Assembly (NCBI RefSeq): GCF_004120195.1
Contig: NZ_SCHN01000010.1
Span: 186,001 to 250,000, forward strand
Length of the DNA: 64,000 nucleotides
DNA from: Enterovibrio baiacu
Lineage (GTDB): Bacteria > Pseudomonadota > Gammaproteobacteria > Enterobacterales > Vibrionaceae
Direction: 5' to 3'
In this document: one piece after another, positions 45,583-54,605 of the stretch
Numbering within the stretch: position 1 is the first letter of the stretch
Layout: each line of letters begins with the position of its first letter
The notes under the pieces: model-generated
Told to the model about the DNA's origin: nothing
Seen by the model: only the letters and a program-made list of their open reading frames with translations
Databases searched by the model: none
Program-made: the position numbers and the translations under genes

Positions 45583-47301
45583 TTAAAACTCACACTCAGC
45601 ATCGAACGTCATGCGTTGATGGTTGTAAGGGTGATCAAACGAAAGCTGTTCGGCATGAAGGTGAAGACGTGTGTCGGGTTCGCCATATAATCCGTCGCCG
45701 ACCATCGGCATGTTCAAGCCTAAGTGGTGCGCGCAATGCACACGGAGCTGGTGGGTGCGGCCCGTTTTAGGATGCATGTGAAGCTTACTGCGACCTTGTT
45801 CAGTCTTGATCAGTTGCCAATACGTGGTTGCAGGTTTTCCATGTTTAAAGCACACCAATTGGCGCGGTCTGTCGTCAGGATCGCCGCGCATTGGCAGGTT
45901 AATCTCACCGCTTGGTTGTTCCACAATCCCTTCCACCATGGCGACATAGCGCTTCTCAACACCACGGGTGATGAACTGTTTTTGCAGGTTTTTGTTTGCG
46001 CGTCGTGTCAGGGCAAACACCAATAAGCCAGATGTCGCCATGTCTAATCGATGCAGAACAAAGATCTCTTCAACCTCTGGCAGCATGGCAATCACGCGGG
46101 TGTAGGCCGAATCTTTAATGGTTTTGCCCGGCACGGAAAGCAGGCCTGATGGCTTGTTCACCACGATGATGGCCTCGTCCTGATAAACCACCTCTAATGT
46201 TTTGTCTTCTGCCCAGTTGGTTTCAAGCGGGTTTGGATCAACCTCTAACCCTTCCAGCATGTGACCCAGAATGGGATTGCACTTGCCGTGGCACGATGGG
46301 TAGAACTTTTTATGCTGACGCACTTCTGATTTCGGTGAAACGCCCCACCAAAACTCCGCCATCGCGAGCGGGGTATATCCGTGCTTGTAAGCATAGTGCA
46401 GCAACTTAGGCGCGGCGCACTCCCCAGCACCTGCAGGCGGCGTCGGGCTGGTGGTTGGGGCAAAAATGGCTTTGAGGGATTTTTCTTCACCGTTCGCATT
46501 GAGGAAGCAATATTGCTCAAACAGTTTGTTTTGCAGCGCGTTCGACAAGGTTTTACGTTGCTGCTTCGCATCGTCAATGGCGGCGGTTAGCGCGGTTAAC
46601 TCAGCGTGAAGGGCGTCGATTTTTTTATCCCATGCCATCTTGAGGTATTTGAGGTCGTTTTTCTCGGCAACGCTTTGCTTGGCAAGCGCCTCTAGCGCGG
46701 AGTTCAACGCCTCGCCCGTCAAGTGGGCTTCGGCATGCTGGCGCTGCTGTTTACGCTCTGCGCGTCCTTCAATCATGGTTTGGCGCTGTTGTTGCTCTAG
46801 CGCTTTGTAGTCGGCTTGGTATTGCGCGACTTTGCCACTCAAGTGCGATATTTGAGGGTTGGCAGAAAGGGCAGTGACTTGCGCGTTAAGGGCGGTGATC
46901 GCTTCCAATTCGGTTTGGAAGAAACATTCCTCGGCCAGCATATCAAACACAGGCGGTACGAAATTCGGCAGGATGTTTTGATCAGCAATTTTGCCGGAAA
47001 ACGCACTGAAATAGCCGAGCTCCCCGCGTGGAGAGCGCACCAGCAAGACGCCAAACATTTTGCCTGTGCCTTCTGCTGTATTTTCGCCATCCAGTTCGTG
47101 CTCACTGTTAAGCCCAAAGTCATGTTGCCAATCGATTTGCGTGGCAAGGTGTTGCTGCAGTTCTTGCGCAGCAAGCACACAGAGCGGGTGTGGCTGATAG
47201 TAAAACGGGAAGGTAAACGCGCTCGGCAATTCGAGATGATCGATATCGGCGTTAAAGCGGGTAAATAGCCCGTCTGGGGTGAACGGTGCGTCTGTGTGCA
47301 T
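45583..47301 (-). CDS. RluA-family pseudouridine synthase with long N-terminal extension
   Basis: 572 residues. The C-terminal third is the RluA-type catalytic domain: VVNKPSGLLSVPG, then the active motif HRLDMATSGLLVFA with catalytic Asp, and KTGRTHQLRVHCAH. The first 340 residues carry a large extension with a long coiled coil (about 145-260, rich in Gln, Lys, Ala) and a domain absent from E. coli RluA. It changes uridine to pseudouridine in rRNA or tRNA; the target site is unknown. The length fits a known large RluA subgroup in marine gammaproteobacteria. Confidence 0.87.
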   Translation of the reverse strand: MHTDAPFTPDGLFTRFNADIDHLELPSAFTFPFYYQPHPLCVLAAQELQQHLATQIDWQHDFGLNSEHELDGENTAEGTGKMFGVLLVRSPRGELGYFSAFSGKIADQNILPNFVPPVFDMLAEECFFQTELEAITALNAQVTALSANPQISHLSGKVAQYQADYKALEQQQRQTMIEGRAERKQQRQHAEAHLTGEALNSALEALAKQSVAEKNDLKYLKMAWDKKIDALHAELTALTAAIDDAKQQRKTLSNALQNKLFEQYCFLNANGEEKSLKAIFAPTTSPTPPAGAGECAAPKLLHYAYKHGYTPLAMAEFWWGVSPKSEVRQHKKFYPSCHGKCNPILGHMLEGLEVDPNPLETNWAEDKTLEVVYQDEAIIVVNKPSGLLSVPGKTIKDSAYTRVIAMLPEVEEIFVLHRLDMATSGLLVFALTRRANKNLQKQFITRGVEKRYVAMVEGIVEQPSGEINLPMRGDPDDRPRQLVCFKHGKPATTYWQLIKTEQGRSKLHMHPKTGRTHQLRVHCAHHLGLNMPMVGDGLYGEPDTRLHLHAEQLSFDHPYNHQRMTFDAECEF

Positions 47302-47507
47302 GGTAAAAGTCTATCAGCAACTCGATTGGGGGCGTGATTTTACCTGTTTAGGTGAGAAATACTACTTTGTGTTGGCTCGAGACCATCCACTTTCCTGCCG
47401 CATGTTCAGGATCATCATCAAACGTGAGTTCACTTTGGCGTATTCTTCTTCGGCGCGGTATGTTTCACTGTCAACGCTCGCGCCTCCAACGTTAGGAATG
47501 TAAACAC

Positions 47508-48263
47508 ATGGAAGCATTGCCATATCTAAAAACGGTTAGTTTAAAGCGGGATCGGGTTGATTCATTCAACGCTTACCCGTTTTCTATTCCAGCGGTGAAT
47601 CATCTTAATACGCTCGAGTTTGCAAAAGACGTGACTATTTTGGTGGGGGAGAATGGCAGCGGGAAATCAACCTTGCTAGAGGCCATTGCCGTTGGAATGG
47701 GGTTTAACGCTGAAGGCGGCACCAAAAACTTCAACTTCGGCACCCGATCTACGCACTCGTCTCTCTATGCGCATTTAGGTTTTTCAAAATCCTACAAGAA
47801 GCATCGTGATGGTTTTTTTCTGAGGGCGGAAAGCTTTTACAACGTTGCCACGAACATTGATGAATTGGATGAAGAACCTGGACCTCAGCCGCCGATTATC
47901 AATTCATACGGCGGTGTTTCTTTGCATCGCCAATCTCACGGCGAGTCGTTTCTTGCTTTGATGGTGGAACGATTTGGAGGGGAGGGTTTGTACATACTTG
48001 ACGAACCCGAGGCGGCACTGTCGCCAACCCGGCAGCTGTCTGTATTGAGCCGAATGCATCAACTGGTGAAAGCCAATTCCCAGTTTATTATCGCAACGCA
48101 TTCCCCAATATTGATGGCCTACCCGGGCGCGCGGATTTATCAGATCGATCAGTCTGGTATCAACCAAATCAAATACGAAGACACCGAGCATTATCAGGTC
48201 ACCAAAGCGTTTCTAAATAATCCTGCACCGATGCTGGCACAATTGTTTCTGGATGAATGCTGA
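47508..48263 (+). CDS. Small AAA/ABC-type ATPase (COG3910-like)
   Basis: 251 residues consisting of little more than an ABC/SMC ATPase head: Walker A GENGSGKSTL near 49, signature-like QSHGESFLAL near 146, Walker B GLYILDEPEAALSP near 162 and ATHSPILM near 195. COG3910 proteins of this size are wide-spread and uncharacterised. There is no nuclease or membrane partner nearby, unlike the island ATPases, and base content is as in the core genome. AGGAATG lies before the ATG. Confidence 0.82.
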   Translation: MEALPYLKTVSLKRDRVDSFNAYPFSIPAVNHLNTLEFAKDVTILVGENGSGKSTLLEAIAVGMGFNAEGGTKNFNFGTRSTHSSLYAHLGFSKSYKKHRDGFFLRAESFYNVATNIDELDEEPGPQPPIINSYGGVSLHRQSHGESFLALMVERFGGEGLYILDEPEAALSPTRQLSVLSRMHQLVKANSQFIIATHSPILMAYPGARIYQIDQSGINQIKYEDTEHYQVTKAFLNNPAPMLAQLFLDEC

Positions 48264-48290
48264 CGTTAACTCGAAATATTCAGATCAGAA

Positions 48291-48337
48291 AAGGCCTGAC
48301 AATATCGACGTTAAATCGATGTATCTCAGGCCTTCTC
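48291..48337. terminator. Two-way terminator candidate
   Basis: AAGGCCTGA (48291-48299) pairs with TCAGGCCTT (48326-48334) around a long loop that holds an inner ATCGACGTTAAATCGAT stem. It lies between the convergent ATPase and DJ-1/PfpI genes. Confidence 0.65.
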
Positions 48338-48364
48338 TAAGAAGTTAAAGCGTGTTGTTGACGG

Positions 48365-49213
48365 TTACTTTTGCAGTTTATTAAGCACTTCTGTTGCTAC
48401 TCCAGCAGCAGATGCAGGGTTTTGACCTGTGATGAGCTCTCTGTCTGTGACAACGTTCGGGTACCATAAATCATTACCAACATTGAACGTTGCGCCAGCT
48501 ACGCTCAAGGCATCTTGCGGGTAAAACTTCATTTCTCCGCCGCCCAACCAGCCTTTGCTTGCTTCCTCTTCACCATTGCTAAATGCAGTCACTTTGTAGC
48601 CGTTGTAGATCCAATCTTTTGGTGTTGCAGGAGATTTGCCTGCTTCTAGCGACTGCACGAACGCTTGCGCGTTTGGCAATGTTGAAATCAGCGCGATGGG
48701 TCCGTGGCATACCAGCGCTGTGACTTTCTGATTGTTATGGAAATCAGTCAGCAGTGCCCCCATTTGCTTGTCGGTCAGCAGATCGTTCATTGGTGCGTGT
48801 CCGCCTGGTACATAAACAGCATCGAACTTGTCATAACCGATTTGTTCTACGCGGCTCAGGCTAATGACAGGGGAATTTTCTTTGTCAGTGATCTTGAGCT
48901 TTTCAAGCAGCGCTTTGTGCTCTGCCATTGATTTTTCATCGTTACCAAAGAACATCACGTTGTCAGACAAAACGTCGACAGTTGGTGCTAAACCGTTAGG
49001 GGTTGCGAACGTGAGGTCATGACCCGCATCGAGAAACATTTTTACTGGCTGCATCAACTCATTCAGATAGAAACCTGTTTCGTAGACATCCGTGCCTTTT
49101 AGTTTTAGGTGGTCTTCATCTGACATGACGACGAGGATGTTGTCTGCAAGGGCAACTTGGCTGCCTGCCGCGAACACGAGGCTTGCTAGTAGGGTTTTAG
49201 TCATTGATTTCAT
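48365..49213 (-). CDS. Exported DJ-1/PfpI-family protein
   Basis: 282 residues. A signal peptide (LLASLVFAAGSQVALA, cut before DNIL) sends it to the periplasm. The DJ-1/PfpI fold has the nucleophile elbow VCHGPIALI with its Cys, a preceding PGGHAPMND loop and an early acidic residue, a set common to Hsp31/YhbO-like glyoxalases and chaperones. Export is uncommon for the family. AAGGAG lies before the ATG. It is divergent from a LysR gene 174 bases away, which probably controls it. Confidence 0.85.
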   Translation of the reverse strand: MKSMTKTLLASLVFAAGSQVALADNILVVMSDEDHLKLKGTDVYETGFYLNELMQPVKMFLDAGHDLTFATPNGLAPTVDVLSDNVMFFGNDEKSMAEHKALLEKLKITDKENSPVISLSRVEQIGYDKFDAVYVPGGHAPMNDLLTDKQMGALLTDFHNNQKVTALVCHGPIALISTLPNAQAFVQSLEAGKSPATPKDWIYNGYKVTAFSNGEEEASKGWLGGGEMKFYPQDALSVAGATFNVGNDLWYPNVVTDRELITGQNPASAAGVATEVLNKLQK

Positions 49214-49387
49214 CGTATTCTCCTTGGGTTATTTTTAACTGACGGTTTGTTTCCAAATCATCAACTAAATTTGATGTGTGGAGACTGTGTCAGCGATGAA
49301 TGCAGTCTATAGGGCAAAGGTTGAGAGAAAAACAGGGTGTTTGTGTATGATTGGTTTCCAAAATGGAAATAAGTGTAGGGCGTTGGT

Positions 49388-50275
49388 ATGGACACATTGA
49401 GGGCGATGGCGTTGTTTGTGAAAGTGGCTGAAACGGGCAGTTTTAAGCAAGCGGCGATGGAAATGAATCATTCAAACTCGCTGATAAGTAAAGATATCGG
49501 GAAATTGGAGGAGTTAGTGGGCGCGCGCTTATTGCAACGCTCTACCCGCAAAATACAGCTCACTGAAATTGGTCGAGGTTACTTGGAGCATTGTCAGAAC
49601 ATTTTGAGTTCTCATCAAGACGCGCAAGATTATGTGCAAGACATGCAAGGGCGGCCTAAAGGACGCTTGAAGATCAACGCACCGATGACGCTAGGGATTA
49701 CCGCCTTAGGGCCAGCGTTTGCCGCGTTCACTGCATTGCACCCTGAAGTAGAATTGGATGTGAATTTGAATGATGATCCGGTCGATTTGATTGCTCAGGG
49801 GTTTGACTTGGGCTTTCGGGCTTCCAGTGTCGGTGTGGACTCAAACTACATTGGTAAACCCATCACGACATTCTCTTTGCACCTCGTGACAACGCCCAGT
49901 TACCTCGATGCACACGCACCACTGCATTCTGCCGATCAACTCAGCCAGCACAATTGCTACATATACAGCTTGGCGATGGGGAAAAACCAGTGGCCTGTAA
50001 ATGGTGGTATGGCAGTGTCTGGCAACATCATCGCGAATAACACGATCTTCTTGAAAGAGGCATTACTTCAAGGGTTAGGAATTGGTCTTCTCCCCAGCTT
50101 TGTGTGCGCTGACGAAATCCAATCGGGGCAGTTTGTGGAGCTTTTGAAAGACGAACCGTTACCGACGCTGAGCTTTTATGTGCTGTATCCGAGTCGGCAT
50201 TACACGCCGCCGAAATTGGTCAAATTCATTGAGTTTATGCAATCGTGGTTTAATGATGAGCAAAGCCGAGAGTGA
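49388..50275 (+). CDS. LysR-family regulator
   Basis: 295 residues. Winged helix at about 17-45 (GSFKQAAMEMNHSNSLISKDIGKLEE) and the LysR effector-binding domain (GRLKINAPMTLGITALGPAF), similar to the AaeR/DsdC-like group with LKINAPMTLG. Its divergent neighbour encodes the exported DJ-1/PfpI protein; the likely operator lies in the 174-base gap. The inducer may be a reactive aldehyde or oxidant, by guess from the neighbour. Confidence 0.88.
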   Translation: MDTLRAMALFVKVAETGSFKQAAMEMNHSNSLISKDIGKLEELVGARLLQRSTRKIQLTEIGRGYLEHCQNILSSHQDAQDYVQDMQGRPKGRLKINAPMTLGITALGPAFAAFTALHPEVELDVNLNDDPVDLIAQGFDLGFRASSVGVDSNYIGKPITTFSLHLVTTPSYLDAHAPLHSADQLSQHNCYIYSLAMGKNQWPVNGGMAVSGNIIANNTIFLKEALLQGLGIGLLPSFVCADEIQSGQFVELLKDEPLPTLSFYVLYPSRHYTPPKLVKFIEFMQSWFNDEQSRE

Positions 50276-50281
50276 AAACGT

Positions 50282-50848
50282 TTAGTTGCGCTCGTCTGGC
50301 TTTACAACCGCTTGGCCATTGTCCTTGAAAAACGGCGTCGGCACGTTGTTGCCCTGAATTTTATTCTTAAGCATGAACGACATCACGGCCGCGAGTGAGG
50401 CAAAGGAAAACTTAGGGTGTGGGTTAGTGGGTGGCGTGCCTTTGGCAAATTTGCCCATGACATAACATTTCACTGGGCCAACAGCGGCTTCTTTGCCTTC
50501 ACCTTGAAGTGCGGTGAGCGGAATGCCGGCAAATGGCATTTTTCTGCTGATGGTGTTCACGATAGGGGAATGACAGCACGCGGTATAGAAGCGATAAACG
50601 CCTTTGGGTGTCATGCGCATGCAGCGCAATTGGTCTGCCCCTTGGTGGATTTCAACTTGCGAGGGAGCCAGTTGGAATAAATCCGTGCCACCAAATTCAT
50701 CGAGCCATTTCTCTTCATTGCCAATGTACTTTGCGAAGCCTTGGCAATCGTCACAGTAGCAAACCATATGGTTGCCTTTCTTGGGTGATACATTCTTGAC
50801 TGTGCCTTTTAATGTGCCGCAATCACACTGCAATGATAAATCTGTCAT
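50282..50848 (-). CDS. DUF6151/GFA-like zinc-binding protein
   Basis: 188 residues. Cysteine pairs CDCGT near the start and CYCDDCQGF near 30, then TACCHSP near 95, make a Gfa/Mss4-like zinc fold as in glutathione-dependent formaldehyde-activating enzyme relatives and DUF6151. Whether it is an enzyme is unknown. The ATG at 50848 puts the first Cys pair at the family position and has GGAATTC before it; the long frame from 50923 is not supported. It ends a few bases from the LysR gene end (convergent). Confidence 0.75.
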   Translation of the reverse strand: MTDLSLQCDCGTLKGTVKNVSPKKGNHMVCYCDDCQGFAKYIGNEEKWLDEFGGTDLFQLAPSQVEIHQGADQLRCMRMTPKGVYRFYTACCHSPIVNTISRKMPFAGIPLTALQGEGKEAAVGPVKCYVMGKFAKGTPPTNPHPKFSFASLAAVMSFMLKNKIQGNNVPTPFFKDNGQAVVKPDERN

Positions 50849-50937
50849 AAGAGAATTCCATCCGTTGAAAAAGGTAAGCGAATTATTGCTACCCTCTTTT
50901 GACACTATAACGAATGTTATCAAAGCGCGAGTGTATG

Positions 50938-50959
50938 GACGGGCGATTGAGCGCCCGTC
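50938..50959. other. GC-rich hairpin
   Basis: Perfect stem GACGGGCG / CGCCCGTC with loop ATTGAG between two left-pointing genes. No T run on the minus strand follows, so it is a possible weak terminator or mRNA-protecting structure. Confidence 0.45.
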
Positions 50960-50991
50960 TCATAAAAGATCCCACTATTTCCGCATCTTAC

Positions 50992-52101
50992 TTAAATATT
51001 ACCGCCCGGATTAAGCCCGCTCGGCACCGCGTCTGGAATGGTTTTGTCAAAGCTCTCGTCAGTCAGTGACATCAAGAAGGCTTCAATCGCGTCTATGGTG
51101 TCGCCGTTATTATCAAAGTCTAATGCGGCGAGGTCAGGATCATTGCTTGGGTTACCCACGCCGTTGTAAAAAGCAATGGCATCCCTGAGTGTCCTCTCCG
51201 TGCCGTTATGCATGTAAGGCGCGGTGAGGGCGACGTTTCTCAAGCTTGGTGTTCTGAATTTACCGTCAATGCCGTTGTCTTCAATGCCTGCATTCGTCAG
51301 TTTAGGGTTGGTTTCAACGGTGAGTTGGTGCAACGAATAATCTGAGAACATTGGTCCACTGTGGCAGGCATTGCAGCCCGCATCTATGAATGCATTTAGC
51401 CCGCGAACCTGCTGTTGCGTCAGTGCTGATTCATCGCCTCGTGCATAGCGATCAAAAGGGCTGTTTGCTGAGATCAGTGACCTTTCGAATGCAGCAAGCG
51501 CCTGTGCAATGCGTTCATCATTGATGGTGCTATCACCAAAAGCGTCGGTGAACAACGTTATGTATTCACCATTCGCATTGAGACGCGACACCACCTCATC
51601 TAAGATTTCAGCTTCCGTAAACTGGTCGCCGCGCATTTCTTCCTTCGAACGAATGGGATCGAGTGCTTGGTCTTCCAGCGAGGTCGCACGGTTATCCCAA
51701 AACATGACGGTCGCAGATGGGTCGTAGTTGCTGTTTTCATCAATCCCGTTGTAAGCCGTGTTGACGATGGTGGGGGAGTTTCTCTTAACCAAAGCGCCAG
51801 AGATACGCGCTTCGGACAACCCTACACCGCCAACACCCATGCTGACATCAATGTGCTCGGCGTAGCCATTATCAGGGTGATGGCATGTCGCGCAGGCCAC
51901 ATCTTGGTTGCCTGATAAAATTGGATCCCAAAAGAGTTGTTTTCCAAGTGCGACTTTTTCAGCGGATGATGGGTTATTGGCTGGCTCGATAAGGGTTAAT
52001 GGCAAGCTGCCGACCTGCTCGCTTGTTGGGTCATCACTGGGTGATGCACCACCACAGGCAGCCAGAACGAGAGGAAGCATTACAGCGCTTAATTTCTTCA
52101 T
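50992..52101 (-). CDS. Di-haem cytochrome-c peroxidase family lipoprotein
   Basis: 369 residues. Lipobox VLAAC near residue 16 anchors it in the envelope. Two haem sites are present, CATCHHPDNG (peroxidatic half) and CNACHSGPMF (electron-transfer half), with the late APYMHNGTERTL Met region typical of CcpA/MauG-type proteins. It would reduce hydrogen peroxide with electrons from c-type cytochromes, or oxidise a substrate in the MauG manner. It follows the outer-membrane barrel gene by 23 bases, a likely operon. Confidence 0.88.
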   Translation of the reverse strand: MKKLSAVMLPLVLAACGGASPSDDPTSEQVGSLPLTLIEPANNPSSAEKVALGKQLFWDPILSGNQDVACATCHHPDNGYAEHIDVSMGVGGVGLSEARISGALVKRNSPTIVNTAYNGIDENSNYDPSATVMFWDNRATSLEDQALDPIRSKEEMRGDQFTEAEILDEVVSRLNANGEYITLFTDAFGDSTINDERIAQALAAFERSLISANSPFDRYARGDESALTQQQVRGLNAFIDAGCNACHSGPMFSDYSLHQLTVETNPKLTNAGIEDNGIDGKFRTPSLRNVALTAPYMHNGTERTLRDAIAFYNGVGNPSNDPDLAALDFDNNGDTIDAIEAFLMSLTDESFDKTIPDAVPSGLNPGGNI

Positions 52102-52124
52102 GATGAAACCTATTTATGTGTGCA

Positions 52125-52679
52125 TTAGAAGGAGTATGAAAAGCTAAGTCCGGCGGTGAGATCATCGGAACCGTATTGGTTTACAACGAGCGTCGTACCA
52201 AAGGCTTTTTGCCATTCAACACCCAGCCCCAGCGATGCTTTGAAATCAAAATCCGAGTAGGAATTGTTGGCTTCTCGATCAAGCAGTGAAACGGCAATTT
52301 CTTCATTGATGTAAGCCGCGCCAATGGAGGCTTCCAAGAAAGCGCGATTTCCCCAAAATTCTGCAAAATCCCATTGCGATCCAACATCCGCATACACGAT
52401 ATCTACCGCGCTGCCTTCTTTGTCGATGTCAGTTTTGTAGCCAGCAACGAGGAAAGGGTAAAAGGGGTTGGTAGACAGAAAGAAGTATTTGAATTCCGTG
52501 CCGACGAGCATTTCATCTTCCCCCCCGAGTGCGCCCGCGGCAAAAGTCTCAGCAGAAATGGCTATTTGAAAGGGGTTGCGCTCCTTGGCTTGAACCATGC
52601 CAGAGGAAAGAGCAAGAGGGAGTGCAAGAAAGGGGATAAAAACGGATGCGCTTTGATTTACAAAATGGGGCTTCATCAT
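52125..52679 (-). CDS. Small outer-membrane beta-barrel protein
   Basis: 184 residues: signal peptide (LALPLALSSGMVQA, cut before KERN), then alternating strands with aromatic girdles and a C-terminal Phe (GLSFSYSF), the mark of BamA-inserted barrels. About eight strands would fit the length. It lies upstream of the di-haem peroxidase in the same operon. Its role, perhaps a pore or envelope stress protein, is unknown. Start at 52679 or the next Met at 52676. Confidence 0.75.
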   Translation of the reverse strand: MMKPHFVNQSASVFIPFLALPLALSSGMVQAKERNPFQIAISAETFAAGALGGEDEMLVGTEFKYFFLSTNPFYPFLVAGYKTDIDKEGSAVDIVYADVGSQWDFAEFWGNRAFLEASIGAAYINEEIAVSLLDREANNSYSDFDFKASLGLGVEWQKAFGTTLVVNQYGSDDLTAGLSFSYSF

Positions 52680-52926
52680 CTAATCACCAAGGACAAGGTT
52701 ACGTGAATGGTTCGAGTCGACAGGTATAAGGGATGGGGTGTGAAAAAAATGTAGAAGTTGTTAATTTTTTACAGTGAGGCGTCTTGGTGGGGAGACGTTA
52801 TGATTGTGGCTCTAAACGTTCAGGCGGGATCGGCGAACAAATAAACAGGCAAACGTGGGTTTACTATGCCACGTTTGCGGTGGGATTCTTCTTATTCACC
52901 TCGGAGAGACGCTAATGGTGTTTTCT

Positions 52927-53274
52927 TTAAAATCCGCTTAGGTCAAGCGCTACGGCATTCCCAAGCCAATAGGCGTGCTGTGTGTGGTCAGCAAGATCGT
53001 CGCCGGTGCTGGCATGCACTAACACATTAAGGGTGTCACGTTGCTCATCCAGCCAAGGAATGAAGTTATCAAAATCCGTATCAAAGAAAAGCACCTGATA
53101 GCTCCACATCGTGTGGGGGCCAACAGGTCTTTCATGGATTCGCCCGAGTTTGAGTGAAAACGCATGTTGGGTTTTCTCATACAGGCGCTTCGCTGCGTCT
53201 AACGTGTTTGCATCAAAATACACATGGGCGTGGTACGCTTTATGTAGGTTTATCGGTTTTCTTGGGCTGTCCAT
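52927..53274 (-). CDS. DOPA 4,5-dioxygenase-like protein
   Basis: 115 residues matching the DOPA-dioxygenase family: YHAHVYFDANTL with its two His, ERPVGPHTMWSYQV, and LVHASTGDDLADHTQHAYWLG. Family enzymes cleave catechol rings (DOPA in fungi and plants); the bacterial role is little known. ATG at 53274 follows GAGGAGACAAGG; the longer frame from 53352 adds a non-conserved leader. Monocistronic. Confidence 0.85.
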   Translation of the reverse strand: MDSPRKPINLHKAYHAHVYFDANTLDAAKRLYEKTQHAFSLKLGRIHERPVGPHTMWSYQVLFFDTDFDNFIPWLDEQRDTLNVLVHASTGDDLADHTQHAYWLGNAVALDLSGF

Positions 53275-53508
53275 CCTTGTCTCCTCAGCCTTGGATCTTT
53301 CTTTCAGCGTAGCGTATTTACCCCTGTAGATTCCATGACTTATTTGCCGCACGCCGTGTGCCTGTTCGTCTTGTTATGTGGCGTCATTGGCAGATTTATG
53401 AATAATGACAGGGGGCGGCAATCGCTGTATGAAAGGGGCTTCAACACATGGGCACGTTTCTCTTCACCATCACGTCAGTTCCCCTCAACCATTAAGTAAG
53501 GATCCGGT

Positions 53509-54285
53509 TTGGCTAAAAAATATTATGTTGTGTGGAAAGGCCGTAAGAACGGCATTTACACCGACTGGGCACAGTGCAAAGCGCAAGTGGATGGCTTTCA
53601 AGGTGCGAAATTCAAATCTTTTCCAACACTCGCAGAAGCAGAGGCCGCGTTTGGCGGAAAAGCGGGCGCTGGCGCTTCCAAGTCTTCTGCGGCTAAAACA
53701 TCGTCAAGTTCCACCGCCACGAAATCGAAGCCAGCCGCGCTGACACAGACGCAAATTACCGACATGCCTTTTGATATCAAGATTTTCACAGACGGTGCAT
53801 GTGAGCCCAACCCTGGCGAAGCGGGAACCGGGCTAGCGGTTTATCAAAACAATACGCTGACTGAACTGTGGTATGGGTTATACCAACCCGTCGGCACGAA
53901 CAACACGGCTGAGCTTCACGGGCTACACCAAGCCTTCTTGATTGCCAAAGAAAAGCTTGCGAAAGGTCTGTCAGTGGCGATCTATTGTGATTCTCGTTAT
54001 GCCATTGATTGTGTCACCAAATGGGCATCGGGTTGGGAAAAGAAAGGGTGGAAAAAGGCTGGAGGGGAAATTAAAAACCTCGACATTATTCAACCCGCTT
54101 ATGCCCTTTATCAAACGCTGCAGTCGCAAATCACGATACATCACGTGAATGGCCATGTTGGCATTGAAGGTAACGAGCTTGCTGATCGCATGTCGATTGT
54201 GGCGATTGAGCGTCAAGATGAAGCGTTGAACCTGTATCAAGAAACGACAGAAATCGACGAGATTCTGGCATTGCGAAAAGGCTGA
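53509..54285 (+). CDS. Ribonuclease H1 with viroplasmin-like N-terminal domain
   Basis: 258 residues, TTG start with TAAGGATCC just upstream. Residues 1-45 are the caulimovirus viroplasmin-type domain (KKYYVVWKGRKNGIYTDW) that binds RNA-DNA hybrids in eukaryotic-type RNase H1. A low-complexity linker (Ala/Ser/Lys, about 50-80) leads to the RNase HI domain with the acidic set: IFTDGACEPNPG (Asp), NTAELHGL (Glu), YCDSRYAID (Asp) and GIEGNELADRMS (Asp). It removes RNA from RNA-DNA hybrids. It differs from the short E. coli RnhA, so a second RNase H may exist elsewhere. Confidence 0.9.
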   Translation: MAKKYYVVWKGRKNGIYTDWAQCKAQVDGFQGAKFKSFPTLAEAEAAFGGKAGAGASKSSAAKTSSSSTATKSKPAALTQTQITDMPFDIKIFTDGACEPNPGEAGTGLAVYQNNTLTELWYGLYQPVGTNNTAELHGLHQAFLIAKEKLAKGLSVAIYCDSRYAIDCVTKWASGWEKKGWKKAGGEIKNLDIIQPAYALYQTLQSQITIHHVNGHVGIEGNELADRMSIVAIERQDEALNLYQETTEIDEILALRKG

Positions 54286-54605
54286 TACATACGCGTTAAG
54301 GTATTAAATCTGGGGGCGCCTCAGTTTCTCGACCCTGTGTTGAAAAAGAGGCGTGTTCATCTTTGTTTTCCTCCCCCTTTCATTTCCATTGTTTTGTCTG
54401 CGACCGCGCCCACCATGCCTCCAAGCTGTTTATAGTAATCAATGGCATAGCTTCGATTACTCACGTTTGGAGAATAATGAATTCAATTTGTGTGTATTTT
54501 CTGCACATTGGCTACCCGCTATCATGAATACTCAAGGTGCGTTTTCGTTTCTCTGAGAGACGACATTCGCCATCTACCTGCTACGCAAACCAAGCGAAAA
54601 GGATA
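54286..54605. other. Non-coding spacer
   Basis: 320 bases between RNase H1 and the NmrA-type gene. No ORF with a ribosome site, and no clear terminator, is seen. Confidence 0.4.
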
